From assembly GCF_000699445.3 (NCBI RefSeq), contig NC_067196.1, forward strand, positions 86,232,364-86,296,363: a stretch of DNA of 64,000 nucleotides, read 5' to 3'. Position numbers and translations under genes: made by a program. The notes beneath the pieces are model-generated. The model was not told where the DNA came from and made no database searches. It saw nothing but the letters and a program-made list of their open reading frames with translations. The DNA is from Schistosoma haematobium. Taxonomy: Eukaryota; Platyhelminthes; Trematoda; Strigeidida; Schistosomatidae. Of this stretch, positions 1 to 11,336 are shown piece by piece. Each line of letters opens with the position of its first letter. Positions within the stretch are counted from its first letter, which is position 1.

Positions 1-61
1 AATTTTCTAATGAACCATTCGTAAATAGAGTTTAATATCAATAACGATAGCAACTTGTTAT

Positions 62-521
62 TAATTCGTAATAGTGCTAGTGTCTAACATCAACAAATCC
101 ACTAAATTGCGCGACCATCTTTCATTGTACTGAGGTAGATACCTGTTTCTACCTGACATGGATTAGCTCCACTGGTCACGGCTTCTCACTAGAACTCCAA
201 GAATTCCCTCACGAAGCTAGTCACTAGTGAGCACAAATAATTAACTTACGCTTCGTGGATTGGTCGATGTTAGACATTAACACAATTGGATGCTAGCTCA
301 GTGGTTCAGTAGGATAGGCGTTCACGCGCGAGACCGAAGGCCCTGGGTTCGAGTCCCGCGAGCGGGGTCGTGGATGCGCACTGTTGAGTAGTCCCACAAT
401 AGAACGAAACGGCCATCCAGTGCTCCCAGGTTTCCAACGGTAGTCTAACATCAATCTGTTCGTGATCTCAATCGAAAACTTGGTGATCTCCACAACCCCT
501 ATACTAATAATTCGTAATAGT
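62..521 (+). mobile_element. SINE-HHR family A, inverted composite with 14-bp TSD
   Basis: Perfect direct repeats TAATTCGTAATAGT at 62-75 and 508-521 bracket one insertion (76-507). The left half (76 to ~235) is the 5' part of the family A unit in reverse; the right half (~245-507) is forward: tRNA-like head with A box GCTCAGTGG and B box GGTTCGAGTCC, HHR region 378-423, then the family tail. HHR core has C3 to U and G8 to U, so it should be dead. Confidence 0.8.
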
Positions 522-810
522 TATCAATTCTATGTATATTTAGTATCTAGATGACATTAAAAATTCATGGAGCTCGATTTTTCTTATTGACTTATCTACT
601 GAGTCCACAAAAGTCACCAATATGCTCAGCAGTTATGAATAACAATAGAATTTAACTTTCTTAATCAACTATCACTGACTACATTTTAACAATGTTAGAT
701 ATATGAGTACAAATTGTGGAAAAAGATCACTCTATTAGCATTTCTTTTTTCAGTGTACAGTAATCATGAAGGATTAATGTTTAAAAAAATACCAAATTAA
801 ATTAATTTAT

Positions 811-1052
811 CAGAAGGGGGTTTTGTGGAGATTTTGGTAATTTTATAGTTGAATTCATAAGTCATTTGAAGCTAGACCACCATCAAAAACCTGGAAGCAC
901 TGAACGACCGTCTCGTCCTAGTATGGGACTCCTCAGCAGTGCACACACGATCCGGCCCCGCGAGATTCGAACCCAAAACCTGTAAATCTCATATGCGAAC
1001 ACTTAACCTCTAGACTACTGAGCCGGCATTCAACAGTGTTAATGCTTAACTT
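811..1052 (-). mobile_element. SINE-HHR family A copy
   Basis: Reverse copy from the tail (TCAGAAGGGGGTTTTGTGG) through the HHR (897-942) and the tRNA-like head (B box complement GATTCGAACCC near 965). HHR keeps CUGAGGAG and stems I and II, but GAAA reads GAGA (A14 to G), expected to abolish cleavage. Confidence 0.75.
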
Positions 1053-1610
1053 CAAATTAATTTATTCACTAGGTACTTGGATATAAGCCACAATTCGAGT
1101 GTAAGGACTAATGATACTACCATTCGATTGCTCAAACCATGATAGAAAGATTGGGATTCGACTCTAGGACTTAATAGTTACAATAACTACTAATTAGCCG
1201 CTTTTTTTCACATTTTACTAATCCCTGTAGCTAAAAATAAGTTGAGGATTTTATCTTCCTCTTCAAAAAAATAATTCACTTGAATATAATCATAGCTAAG
1301 CTCAACAGAATTTTGTTAGTAAAGATCTGTTCATTTTTAATTAAAATGCAAAGATACTATAAATTATGAAAATATAAAGTGAATTTACATTACAGACAGT
1401 ACAGACGACTATGCTGAAGATCAAATTCAAGACTAATATTCCCATAACTAGGTGTAAACAGCTAAGATGTCCCATACTAAAACGAAACAATTATTCAATA
1501 GACAGATAATTCTCACTTAAACAATGAAAACATGAAGTTCAGCGAAGGGATCTATTTTCAACGAATTTATTATCAAGCTCTACAATCGTATATATATATG
1601 AAAACGTTTT

Positions 1611-2693
1611 GTTAAAGTACTAGTTCCGTGAAGAAATGTGAACAAGGAATAACCAAGATGATGTAATAGAAAGATTACAATACCAGATTACTTAATATGA
1701 GTAATAATAATAGACTTAGTAGGTTAGTAATGAATTATAACGTGAATGTAATAAGATGATTAAAATGTTTTTGTTGTGATAATTGTATGTAATTAAAGGT
1801 AATAGAGGTGCAAAATAAATGAAGTAATATCATGAGCCACTATGAGAAGGAATCTGGTTGTTCCGTTCCAAAGAAAAAATCTTTATATAGGTTCGAAATT
1901 TAAAGGTGATCGAACATCTGTTGTAATCAGAAATTGTTTAACGACAGCGATAAAAAAACATTTAATGCGGCAAAACTGCGAACAACGTTCACTAGTAAGA
2001 ACTTGTTTTCTGTGTCCATAAAAGATAAGTTTCCCTGTCTGGTCGCCTCCATATGCATCTACCAGTTCACCTGCTCTTGTGAAGTAAGGTATATTGGCCG
2101 AAGCCTGCGCTCGCCTTCAAATCGAATACTGGAACATGTCCTAGTTTGGTTCTACTAGGTTGAGAGGAAAGCAGTTAGGAGTTCTATACTTGAACATCCA
2201 ATCGACTGTAATCACTCTGCAGATCCACAGTTGAATTTTAAGGTTGTATATGCGATTCGTTCAAATCCATCTAGATTTCTTCGTATCTAACTCCTAAAAA
2301 TACCCGAAGCTCTTACCATCCATGAGCTCAAACCAGAACGGTGCGTACAAAAGAAGTACGTCCTGTAGTTATCGCTACCCTGGCCTTATTCTATTATTAT
2401 TATCATTATTACTACTGCATTTATCCCTTTACTTATGTTTCATATTCCCATTACTTTATTCATAACTGCTCATGATATCAAGTCATTTATTTTGCGCCTC
2501 TGTTACCCTTAATTACATACAATTATTACAACAAAAACATTTTAATCACTTTACTACATTCACGTTATAATGCATTACAAACTTATTAAGTCTATTGTTA
2601 TTATTCATATTACACACTCTAGTATTATAGTCTTTCTATGACACCACCTTGGTTATTCCTTGTTCACATTTCCTCACGGAACTAGTACTTTAA
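1611..2693 (+). mobile_element. Penelope-like element fragment (GIY-YIG C-terminus) flanked by inverted ~250-bp arms
   Basis: The central part (about 1920-2385) encodes, with frameshifts, YQFTCSCEVRYIGRS followed by an R..EH motif and LEHPIDCNHSADPQLNFK, IRSNPSRFLRI, RCVQKKYV...LPWP. This is the Cys-containing GIY-YIG endonuclease end of Penelope-like retroelements. About 1611-1860 is the reverse complement (roughly 85% by eye) of 2440-2693, the 3' UTR, so the 3' end is present at both ends in opposite orientation, as often seen in Penelope insertions. No intact reverse transcriptase here. Confidence 0.65.
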
Positions 2694-2704
2694 CCAAAAA
2701 TTAT

Positions 2705-2910
2705 ATTCAGAGAGGGGTTTTGTGAACATTATAGTAATTTAATAGTTGAATTCATGATTCATTCTAATCTATACCACCATGGGAAACCTGAGAGCACTGG
2801 ACGGCCGTTTCGCCCTACTGTGAAACTCCTCAGTAGTGCGCATTCACGATTCCACCCATGAGATTCGGACCCAGGATCTATCGATCTCGCACGCGAACGC
2901 TTACATACGA
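2705..2910 (-). mobile_element. SINE-HHR family A copy with near-intact ribozyme
   Basis: Reverse copy, tail at left, tRNA-like head at right. HHR at 2794-2839: CUGAGGAG, CGAAAC, palindromic ACGGCCGU stem III and C17 are all present; stem II is reduced to G-U pairs and stem I has one A-C mismatch next to the core. Possibly weakly active. Confidence 0.75.
2794..2839 (-). ncRNA. Hammerhead ribozyme, core intact, weakened stems (family A)
   Basis: Core positions C3-A9, G12-A14, A15.1-U16.1 and C17 are all consensus. Stem II pairs UUU with GGG across a 7-nt loop; base pair 1.1-2.1 is mismatched. Type I layout (open stem I). Confidence 0.55.
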
Positions 2911-3314
2911 TTGTACAGCTTGAAAAGAGATCCTTTCGCTGAGCTTCATGTTTTTTAATCATTTTAATATTCGTTATGGATGATGAGGGCTGTTAGTACG
3001 TAATTATAATTTAATCTAATATAATCTAACCATAAAATTTCTAAAAATGTATTTATTTTCAAAACTTAAGTTTCTAATTTTTCTAAATAATTATAATAGT
3101 ACTAACAATTTATAAGTAGTAAAGAGCAAAATAAATCAACAAAATAAAAACAACCGGAAATTTTCATCGATTGACTTGTCTTAACAATGAGAAGTAACTG
3201 TTCCTATTATAATTTAGAATTCATTACCACTTTCTCTAAGATTGACAATTAGAAGAAGTAGAAAATTAGAAAAAAATTACTCTACAGGTGAAAGGAACAA
3301 AACCCAGATACTTA

Positions 3315-3333
3315 GTGTGTGTGTGTGTGTGTG
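3315..3333. repeat. GT microsatellite
   Basis: Uninterrupted GT dinucleotide run of about nine units. Confidence 0.95.
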
Positions 3334-3621
3334 AGTAGGTGGGCGTTTGTCTGTGAATATTGAACGGGAAAAAGTGTTCAGAAGGTAACATTGTAATCCT
3401 TTAATTAATGAAACGAGTTCTCTTTTTTATAATGAATTAAAAGTGAAATGATCACTTCACTAGATTATTTACTTATTAATTTGAATTGATTGATAGAGAA
3501 TGCAAAAGAATTATGTTAATAGTAATACTATACTACTAATATTAAACACAAGTAAAGGAAATGGGAATTTATTTTCTAGACATCTAGACGACTAGTTTGT
3601 ACGTGTGCAACTTTTTCATAC

Positions 3622-3622
<1 letters not shown>

Positions 3623-3664
<42 letters not shown>
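3623..3664. repeat. TA microsatellite
   Basis: About 21 uninterrupted TA units. Confidence 0.95.
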
Positions 3665-3665
<1 letters not shown>

Positions 3666-3714
3666 TATCTGACCCTTTCTGAAAAATGAACAGTAAATAC
3701 TACTACTGAATAGT

Positions 3715-3885
3715 TGATAGCAGTAGTATTTTTGAGTGTCATTTTTAAGTGGGTTTTTGTTCTCTAAAGTGGATAGTTTAATCGTGAATGTTTCATTGTT
3801 CCTTTGAATAACATCAACAACATCAGCACATATTTCAGGTAGAAGTGAAGTGTTCGAATTTCTCCACATATGACTCACAGATTGT
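3715..3885 (-). repeat. Family M repeat copy
   Basis: The minus strand reads in the order GAAATTCGAACACTTCACTT, GCTGATGTTGTTGATGTT, CAAAGGAACAATGAAACATT, then a CCACTTTAGAGAACAAAAAC box. The same order recurs at 8026-8180, 60145-60235 and 63560-63680. It translates without stops in this copy (about 55 residues), hinting at a former coding exon or element 3' end, but I do not recognise the product. Confidence 0.5.
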
Positions 3886-3989
3886 TCTGTCGATCTTAAT
3901 CTAGATTGAATATTATTGACTTTTAACCTTTCATTGTTTACTTATTTATTTTGATTGTATCTCCCATTAATTTAATTATTAATCCTATA

Positions 3990-4500
3990 TTTGTCAATGA
4001 TTTTTCTGTTTGGTTGATAGATTGGACTGATTTTGATGTTTGTTGATTGCTTCTAAAAATTCCTTAATGCTTTTATGATTCCCTCTATTTAAAATCTCAA
4101 TATTTTTCCAATCGAATGTATGTTCTTAGTTGTCCACATCTATTGATATAAGTGAGGATATGTCATGGCGTTTGCCCGCTAATTGATGTTCCTGCAATCG
4201 AAGACGTCCACTTTGTCTGATGTATTGGTTTTAACAATTGGAACAATTAATTTTGTAGATGATGTTCAATTTTTCTTCTTTTGTCATTTTGTCCTTTGAT
4301 TTGCATTGGATTGATTGAAATGATTTTGTTGGTTTGTGTGCTACATCTATTCCAATTAGTTTCAATAATTTCGTTGTAAGTTCTGATATGTCCTTTACAT
4401 ATGGTAAGATGATCTGTCTATTGGTCTCCGTACTTGATTTTGTTTCTGACGATGAGTTGAGTTGATATCTTTTTGATAAATTTGATTAGATAGCCGTTCT
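3990..4500 (-). mobile_element. Degenerate Penelope-like GIY-YIG endonuclease fragment
   Basis: Reverse translation with stops gives NIIYKINCSNC, then QYIRQSGRRLQEHQ, RHDISSLISIDVDN and EHTFDWKNIEILNRGNHKSI. This is the order of the Penelope-type GIY-YIG domain (CxxC, YIGQ-like, R..EH, H..H, F.W...ILD). It is interrupted by several stop codons; no RT recognised next to it. It adjoins the E1 insertion at 4517. Confidence 0.6.
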
Positions 4501-4503
4501 TTT

Positions 4504-5639
4504 GAGAGATAGATACTTACTTACTTACGCCTGTTACTCCTAATGGAGTATAGGCAGCCGACCAGCATTCTCCAACCCACTCTGTCCTGAGCCTTCTTTT
4601 CTAGTTCCATCCAATTCTTGTTCATTTTTCTCATGTCTGTCTACATTTCTCGACGTAATGTGTTCTTTGGTCTTCCTCTCCTCATCCTCCTCCTCCTCCT
4701 TTGGCCTTGAGGATTCCATGTGAGGGCTTGTCCTGTGACACAGTTCGGTGCTTTCCTCAATGTGTGTCCTATCCACTTCCAGCAATTCTTCCTGATTTCT
4801 TCCTCCGCTGGAATCTGGTTTGTTCTTTCCCACAGTAGGTTGTTGCTAATAGTGTCCGGCCAACGGATCCGAAGTATTTTGCGCAGACAATTGTTAATAA
4901 ACACCTGTATCTTCTGTATGATAGCTTTCGTAGTTCTCCAGGATTCTACCCCATACATTAGAACTGTCTTGACATTTGTATTAAAAATCCTGACTTCGGT
5001 GTTGGTTGAGAGTTGTTTTGAGTTCCAGATGATTCTCAGTTGTAAATATGCTGCTCTTGTTTTACCGATCCGCGCCATCACATCTGCATCAGATCCACCA
5101 TCTTCATCAATGATGCTGCCCAAATATGTAACGGTTTTTAAATCTTCCAAATCTTCTCCGTCAATTGTGACTGGATTGGCGCACGCTGTGTTGTATCGGA
5201 GAATCTTGCTTTTCCCTTTGTGTATATTGAGACCTACTGCTGCTGAGGCTGCTGCCACACTGATCGTCTTCTCCTGCATTTGTTGTTGCGATTACGATAG
5301 AAGGGCCAGATCATCTGCGAAGTCTAGATCGTCTAGCTGCATCCTAGATGTCCACTGTATCCCGTGCTTCCCTTCAGATGTTGACGTCTTCATGATCCAG
5401 TCGATCACCAGGAGAAAGAGGAAGGATGAGAGTAAACAACTTTGCCTGACACTGGTCTTTAATTCGAACGAGTCTGTCAATTGTCCTCCATGCACGATTT
5501 TGCAGTTTAACCCATCATATGAACTCTGTATGATATTGACTATCTTCTGAGGTACGCCGTAGTATCGAAGAAGCTTACATAGTGTTGTTCTGACCATGCT
5601 GTCAAATGCTTTTTCGTAGTCAATGAGAGAGATAGATAC
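4504..5639 (-). mobile_element. RTE-like non-LTR retrotransposon E1, 5'-truncated, 13-bp TSD
   Basis: Perfect 13-bp TSD GAGAGATAGATAC at 4504-4516 and 5627-5639. The minus strand encodes the RT C-terminal half: FELKTSVRQSCLLS, then LDDLDFADDLALLS (FADD catalytic motif), a TAA stop (5294-5292), then [20 protein letters not shown] through [16 protein letters not shown] sequence and a [12 protein letters not shown] region. The 3' end is a short (TAAG)n tail at 4517, typical of RTE-clade elements (SR2/Perere-type in schistosomes). A CCT/CTC expansion near 4680-4700 adds arginines. Truncated, with no endonuclease domain. Confidence 0.85.
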
Positions 5640-5859
5640 ACTTCTTTATTTTTCTACGCTGCAATTGCATTGCAGTTTATTCATTTTTTTGTAAAATAAA
5701 AGCGTAAATGGAAAAATCTATTCAAAAATTAACTGAATAAATTTCATGACGACAATCATGTAGTTTCAATAATTAAAAAGCTGATGAAAATGTTATATCC
5801 CACCAAGAATTATGAATAGGAACTCTTGATAAATATTTATAGAGCAATACGATGTGCAT

Positions 5860-6085
5860 ATGATGCACATTGGTCACTACTCAGTGACCAGTCAATTTTA
5901 AAGAAATCTCAGTCCTACATGTGGTCAGATGTAGCCTAAATATGTTTGACTGATAGGGAACCGAATCCGCCATGGAGCATTAGTTCGTTCCACATTACAA
6001 ATACACATTGTCGCTAACTTTTGGACAGCCCGAAATCTTGATCCAGGGTTTCTCGTTTACTATCGCTTAGCACCACCTTACATTA
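5860..6085 (+). mobile_element. SINE-HHR family C copy
   Basis: Begins with the CACTACTCAGTGACCAGTCA box shared with 35240 and 27760, a decayed tRNA-like head (GAACCGAATCCGCC), and a corrupted HHR at about 6013-6055 whose first core reads CTAAC. Inactive. Confidence 0.6.
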
Positions 6086-6119
6086 ATCTTTTGAATCATT
6101 GTACCGTTTAACTAATCCC

Positions 6120-6590
6120 CTTTCAATGGTGATCAATCTTAGATTGACTCGTAAATTCAACTATTAAAAATATTACTATCTCCACAAATCCCAATACTGA
6201 TAATGATCATGTGCTTACTAGTGACTTGCTTCAACATGGAACTCCTGAAATTCTAGCAAGAAGGTTTGACCAGTAGAGCCCAATCTGTATTAGGTAGAGA
6301 CAGTTATCCACCTCAGGCAATGGATAAAGGGTTGTGCGAAATCATGGATTGATTGAAGTTAGACATTCACACCATTGGATGCTGACTCAGTGGTCTAGAG
6401 AATAAGTGTTTGCATGTAAGTCTGAAGGTCCGAGTCTCGTGTGCAAGGTTGTGGGTGCACACTACTGAGGAGTCCTATACTAGGATGAAACGGAAGTCCA
6501 GTGCTTCCAGGTTTTTCATTGTGGTCTAGCTTTAATTGACTCATGAATTTAATTATTAAATTACTACAATCTTCACAAAACCCCTCTGTG
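6120..6590 (+). mobile_element. SINE-HHR family A, tail plus complete unit (partial tandem dimer)
   Basis: 6120-6203 is a family A 3' tail (TCCACAAATCCCAATACTGA). It runs straight into the start of a full forward unit (6204-6590: TTACTAGTGACTTGC, tRNA-like head near 6375-6440, HHR 6457-6504, tail to CAAAACCCCTCTG). The tail-to-head junction matches those at 25010 and 54487. Confidence 0.75.
6457..6504 (+). ncRNA. Hammerhead ribozyme, core intact, stem III capped by GGAA (family A)
   Basis: CUGAGGAG, UCC...GGA stem II, GAAA and C17 all present. C11.1 is U (G-U closing pair). Stem III reads A-C-GGAA-G-U, two pairs capped by a GNRA tetraloop instead of the family's self-complementary ACGGCCGU. 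Stem I has one mismatch at its base. Possibly active as a monomer. Confidence 0.55.
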
Positions 6591-6924
6591 ATCATAAAAA
6601 TACTTTTCTTTTAAACTTTAATTTAATCTTCTGTATATTCTTTGAAATGTATTACTGAAGACATAAGTTTTAATATGCTTCAATGAACTGCTGTTAAATT
6701 CTGTCCTAATTAATCTAATTGAGTTTATGAAGCCTCAGAAATTGTTAAATCATCTATACATAAGTTTTCAATACTGAAAGAAAAGACTGTTATGTAGATC
6801 AAATTTATGAAAGATTATTTTAGGTTGACACTATAGCAACTATTCCATTCTATTGCCTACATGATCTATTCAAAATTTGGAACAAATAAATTATTCAAAT
6901 CTTTTCAGTTCTTCTAACGTTCAG

Positions 6925-7150
6925 TCAGTCAGCTACAACGTAGGATCAGGCACATATGTGCATCGATCCAAGTTGCCGCAGCTCATTAGCACAACAAGAT
7001 GAACACCGAATTCATAGGAGTAGTTAATTCAATGGTGGTAATATATAAAAGAAATATTACATATAAGGATATAGTAAAGGAAGAAAGAATTAGTTCGTGG
7101 AAAGAAGGATATGAAGCGATTTTAATCTCATAGTTTAAGGGAAGCCATAA
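6925..7150 (-). mobile_element. Family H non-LTR retrotransposon, 3' end fragment
   Basis: Starts with the (CAGT)n tail and the CTACAACGTAGGATCAGGCA box, followed by the 3' UTR ending ATGAAGCGATTTTAATCTCA. Same 3' end as at 17825, 37265, 45896 and 51886. Only the UTR remains. Confidence 0.7.
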
Positions 7151-7337
7151 AGTGCATACACCTACGTGATTGCCAATTAATCACGTATTTTCTATGCATG
7201 TGTCTACTTACTCTCTGTATTTGTAACATGATTTGAAAAAATCTAGATTATGTTATAATTCAATAAGTTTTTGTATTACTGAACCCGGTCATACTGAAAC
7301 CAGACGAATACTAAAACACTACTAAATGGTTATATTT

Positions 7338-7800
7338 TAGTAGCCTTTAATCTGACTCCTAGTTGATTGTGTATATGATTGTTATTGAAATATTCATGTC
7401 TGCTATCCTCCTAGATTATTATCGACTTAATTCGCGTTAGTGAATAAAGAAATTAAATAAGTCATATACGAGAATGAATTTCGAATACTTATATTTTATA
7501 CAATCGTTGATCCAGACAAATGAGCGGAGGAGAGATGTGAAACGACACACAGTGGAGAAGGCATGTAAGTCAACTCGACTTGAGCAAGGGTTAATAGATA
7601 TTTATAGTCGGATAGGAATAAGTTACAGACATGTGATGAATAGGACAAAAAGTGTACACAAACACGCTCATATAACAACAGTCAAGGTTAATAAACGAAT
7701 AGTTGACAAGGTCAAAATGTGACTCAACTAGAATGGGTGAATTGGTTTGTCCGGGAGCCAGGGTAACCTATGTGTGCTTAACATAGCAACCGACACTACA
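7338..7800 (+). repeat. Family F repeat (~460 bp, LTR-like)
   Basis: Runs from TAGTAGCC..ATCTGACTCC to AACCGACACTACA; colinear copies at 28487-28940 and 30073-30516. The minus strand would begin TGTAGTGTCGG and end near GGGCCACTA, compatible with an LTR, but I find no convincing TSD and no coding interior. Confidence 0.5.
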
Positions 7801-8025
7801 ATATATATATATCAGATTTTTAAAACTATAAACGTGAATTTTTTTTACTTTGCAGTGTTGAAACTGTAAGAAACTAACTAATATGTTATACCACTACAGT
7901 CAAAGAAATGATGCTAATACAGACCCAACTGAACGAATATTATTTCTAGTTAATATGATCATTAGGTAATTTATATACCTTTTAAAAACTGACTATTAGA
8001 TAACAATCATTATTCCATGTTTTGA

Positions 8026-8180
8026 TGAAGTTTAGTTCTTTAAGCTGGATGGTTTGGTCATGAAAGTTTGCGCTGAAGATGTCGTTTAGAAGAACGATGA
8101 AAGCTCCACGATCAAACCATCCAGCTCAGAGAATAAAACTCTAACAAAACCGTCCACCTGAGCTACAAATCTTCTCCACC
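8026..8180 (+). repeat. Family M inverted pair
   Basis: 8026-8070 is reverse family M (GCTGGATGGTTTGGTCATG); 8071-8180 is forward M, containing the complement CAAACCATCCAGCTC. Arms of about 20 bp can fold. Confidence 0.5.
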
Positions 8181-8989
8181 ATCTCATTATTCCATATTCT
8201 TTTTTAAAAAATCCTTTTTAAAACTTCTGTTTTAGTCACCTGTGATTGTATTTGATTTATATTACATAGACATATATTATTCTATGTTTCTTCTTTTTCC
8301 AAAAACAAAAAATGTTTTTAGCAACTTATCATTGGTACAATAAACTAATGGATATTGAACTTGATGTACAATATCTTCGTTCGAATTCGCACTGAAATCG
8401 GAAAAAGAATTTATCCAATCATTAGATAACATCATCATCTATCAATTAATCGAATTGGCTTTGAATAACGTTTATTTAATAGTATGCAGTTACATGTTAC
8501 ATGTCATATAAATTTACATACCAAAGATAATATGCTTGACTGAATGCCTATATTATTGAAATTGTACAATAAATGGAGGCCATAAATGTGCCTTGAATAT
8601 GTATCCTTCATACTTCTTCATATATATAAGCCTATATTCATATAATTTCTTTCAGTTTAATAATTTTCATAAATGTAATTTGTAAACTACTAAACAATGA
8701 TAATAATTTGTTCACATCTAATAGTAGTATTCATACTTTACATAACAATCAATTCACGTATTCAATATTTAATGTATATGACAATCTAACACGGGTTTTT
8801 TATTTGTAAATATACTTTGTTTTTTTTTTAAAGTTGCACTATTTCATATAAATAACTTCTATGTTCATGAATATCCCAGATCATAGTTGGATGTTTAGTG
8901 ATTATTTTTATACTACTAATATGTTTTTCAGTAGATAAAATGTTAGACAAAATTAAACTTGAAGTCGAGTACTGAAGATTTTACTGGGA

Positions 8990-9185
8990 TCATAAACCGA
9001 TCAAGCTTAGACCTCCAGTGAAAATGTGGAAGCACTTGACGCCCGTTTTGCCCTAGTGTAGGACTTTTCAACAGTGCTCGTCCACGATCCCGCACGTGGG
9101 GCTCAAACCCAGGACTTTAGTTCTCGCTCGCGAACGCTTAACCTGTAGACCATTGAGATAGCATCCAATGACAAACATCAACCCT
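8990..9185 (-). mobile_element. SINE-HHR family A, decayed copy
   Basis: Reverse copy lacking the tail; HHR at 9032-9077 reads UUGAAAAG and CAAAAC and is dead. tRNA-like head complement GGGGCTCAAACCCAGG near 9100. Confidence 0.65.
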
Positions 9186-11336
9186 ACACGTACCCTTTAG
9201 ATATATCTACATACACAACTACACAAGCTAAGAGTCACGTATTTTATATACATAGAAATGCACATTGGGCAGCCCGTCACGATTTCAAAGTCTCAAAGAG
9301 TGAACTTTGAGCAATCCACTGATCGCCCAAGTATGCTGGTCAGGTTACACCCACTACCTAACTGTGCCACTAGGGACATTTGATTCAGATGTCGCTGCCT
9401 GAACTGAGCCATCTGTAACTAAAATCCTTTGTTAATGGATCCAAATTGCTAGTGTGTCACCATATAGTTACCAGTGCTCTGAATACCATTAATAATCAAG
9501 AAATATTACACGCTTAAATTAATTTAAATGAAAAAATACTGTGCCATACATGAGCTAATTATCAAACTGTAACGTAACCTAGATGAGGAATCATACTTTA
9601 AAATTGATCGTGAAACAAGAGGCAGAGAATTGAATAGACGGTACATAATTGAGTAGAAGTAACTGAAGAATAATCTGGTTTATAATTTATTAACACATCA
9701 CGCCTACTTTATACAATGAATAACAACAATGAACTAGAATGTGTTCTGGGTGTTACCTTTCAGAAACGCCCATGAATCATTTTAAACTGATGAAGTTATT
9801 GAAGAGTAGTTCATATGAAGAGAACTAAAAAAGGGACGAATAGAGAAATATGAATATAATCGGATACCGAAACACGTAGTGAAATGAGAGAATATAATAA
9901 AAGAACCAATGACATGTTATCATAATGAAACGAATAAACCTACTATAATATTGTCTGTATAAGCAACAGACTACTGATAAATAACAAGTAGTATAATAGT
10001 AATAAACTAAATTTGGTAAACAATGCACAACCTTCATGTTAATCTTGAAATACGAAAATAAATGTAAATCTAGCATGAGATGAAATGGTATTCAAATGAA
10101 GTAAGGTATAGTATAATATTTACCAAAAGTCATCCTGTAGGTGTAATCCATAAATTTATCATTTATGTGAAATAAAGTTGCAAAAACAAAACAGATCGAA
10201 ATTTGTGAAATAAGTTATATAATTGATAAAACTCATATAATTAGAGGTTATAGTTGAGTCAACAGATAAGATGTATATAAGACTAGTAAAATTTCAGGGA
10301 ATGTTTCATTATTTTGAATAGGAACAAAGAAAAGACCATTGTGAATACCAAGAAACAAGTGTAAGAGCCAATTTTCGAGATGTTAAACTGCCATACTAAA
10401 CTATAACTGAGTTAAAGATTTGAGTTGTTAGCAATTTCTCAAACTTACACTCTTAAATAAGTTGGTTTAAGTAAATACAATCCACTACGTTATAACTACG
10501 ATATTTAGGACATAAATTAAAATCCAATCTTATAATGATCCAAACCGCCAAGTTTTCCCGACTACCCAACATACTTCTAATGATGGAAGCCTGTTAACAG
10601 AGGGAAACAAATTTGAGTTAAAAACATTCACATAATGAATAAATGTAAGTAGTAAGTTATAAAAAACCTATTAGACCGATCCAAAACAACTTTAACAGTT
10701 CTACTCAAAGAGCTGAGTTGTGTGTAGGAAATTGTGAAACTAAAAACTAAGATTGGTTTGATAATTCATCACTACAATAGAGAATGAAAGGAATATAAGA
10801 AATTTGAAAGTTTTTTTGAATTGCAAGTTCCGCTCATGTCAACTGAATTGCCATAGCACAGTGAAAGAAAAGGTACTTTACTTTGAACGAGACAATCAAA
10901 AGAGATTCGCCTATCTAAATTAATCAAGACAAATTACTCAGTATGTTTTATAATTGAGCAGACTGTTCAAAACAAACAAAATTTAAAATAGTGGACCATA
11001 TAAGAAGGATTAAACGACAAAAGGATGCATAAATGACATTGCAGGTGGAAATGAAAACCGATTTATTAAACTACTGGTAAAAATGTATAAATGTATTTAA
11101 AGCATTACTAAACACCTAAATTAGTTTGCACCCAACTCTATATAAGTTCAGTAGAATGTTTGATTATCTCATACGATTGGGTATCAACAAGCACTTTGAC
11201 GTACAATACAAAATGAAAAGATTTAATGTTCTGTACTTTATTTGATTGTAGATGCTAGTTAACTAGCTAAGTATATTACATAGAGTATTGGAATGATACA
11301 AGATCATCACTGCAATTATATTTTTTGAAATTATTC
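9186..11336. other. AT-rich stretch without recognised gene
   Basis: No exon with a recognisable protein, no RNA gene and no repeat family that I could tie to other copies in the window. Confidence 0.5.

Noticed and set aside
300..375. Apparent tRNA genes (A and B boxes) at many sites, e.g. 300-375, 25190-25250, 35290-35360
   Set aside because: They lack a complete cloverleaf and always continue into an HHR and SINE tail; they are SINE heads.
3576..3878. 100-codon minus frame across the TA microsatellite
   Set aside because: Half of it is the TA repeat (IYIYIY) and the rest is family M repeat; not a stand-alone gene.
4720..5550. Long plus-strand open frame of 276 codons (and its twin at 11531-12331)
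   Set aside because: It is the antisense shadow of the minus-strand RT of E1 and E2; the encoded sequence has no family resemblance while the minus strand has FADD and other RT motifs.
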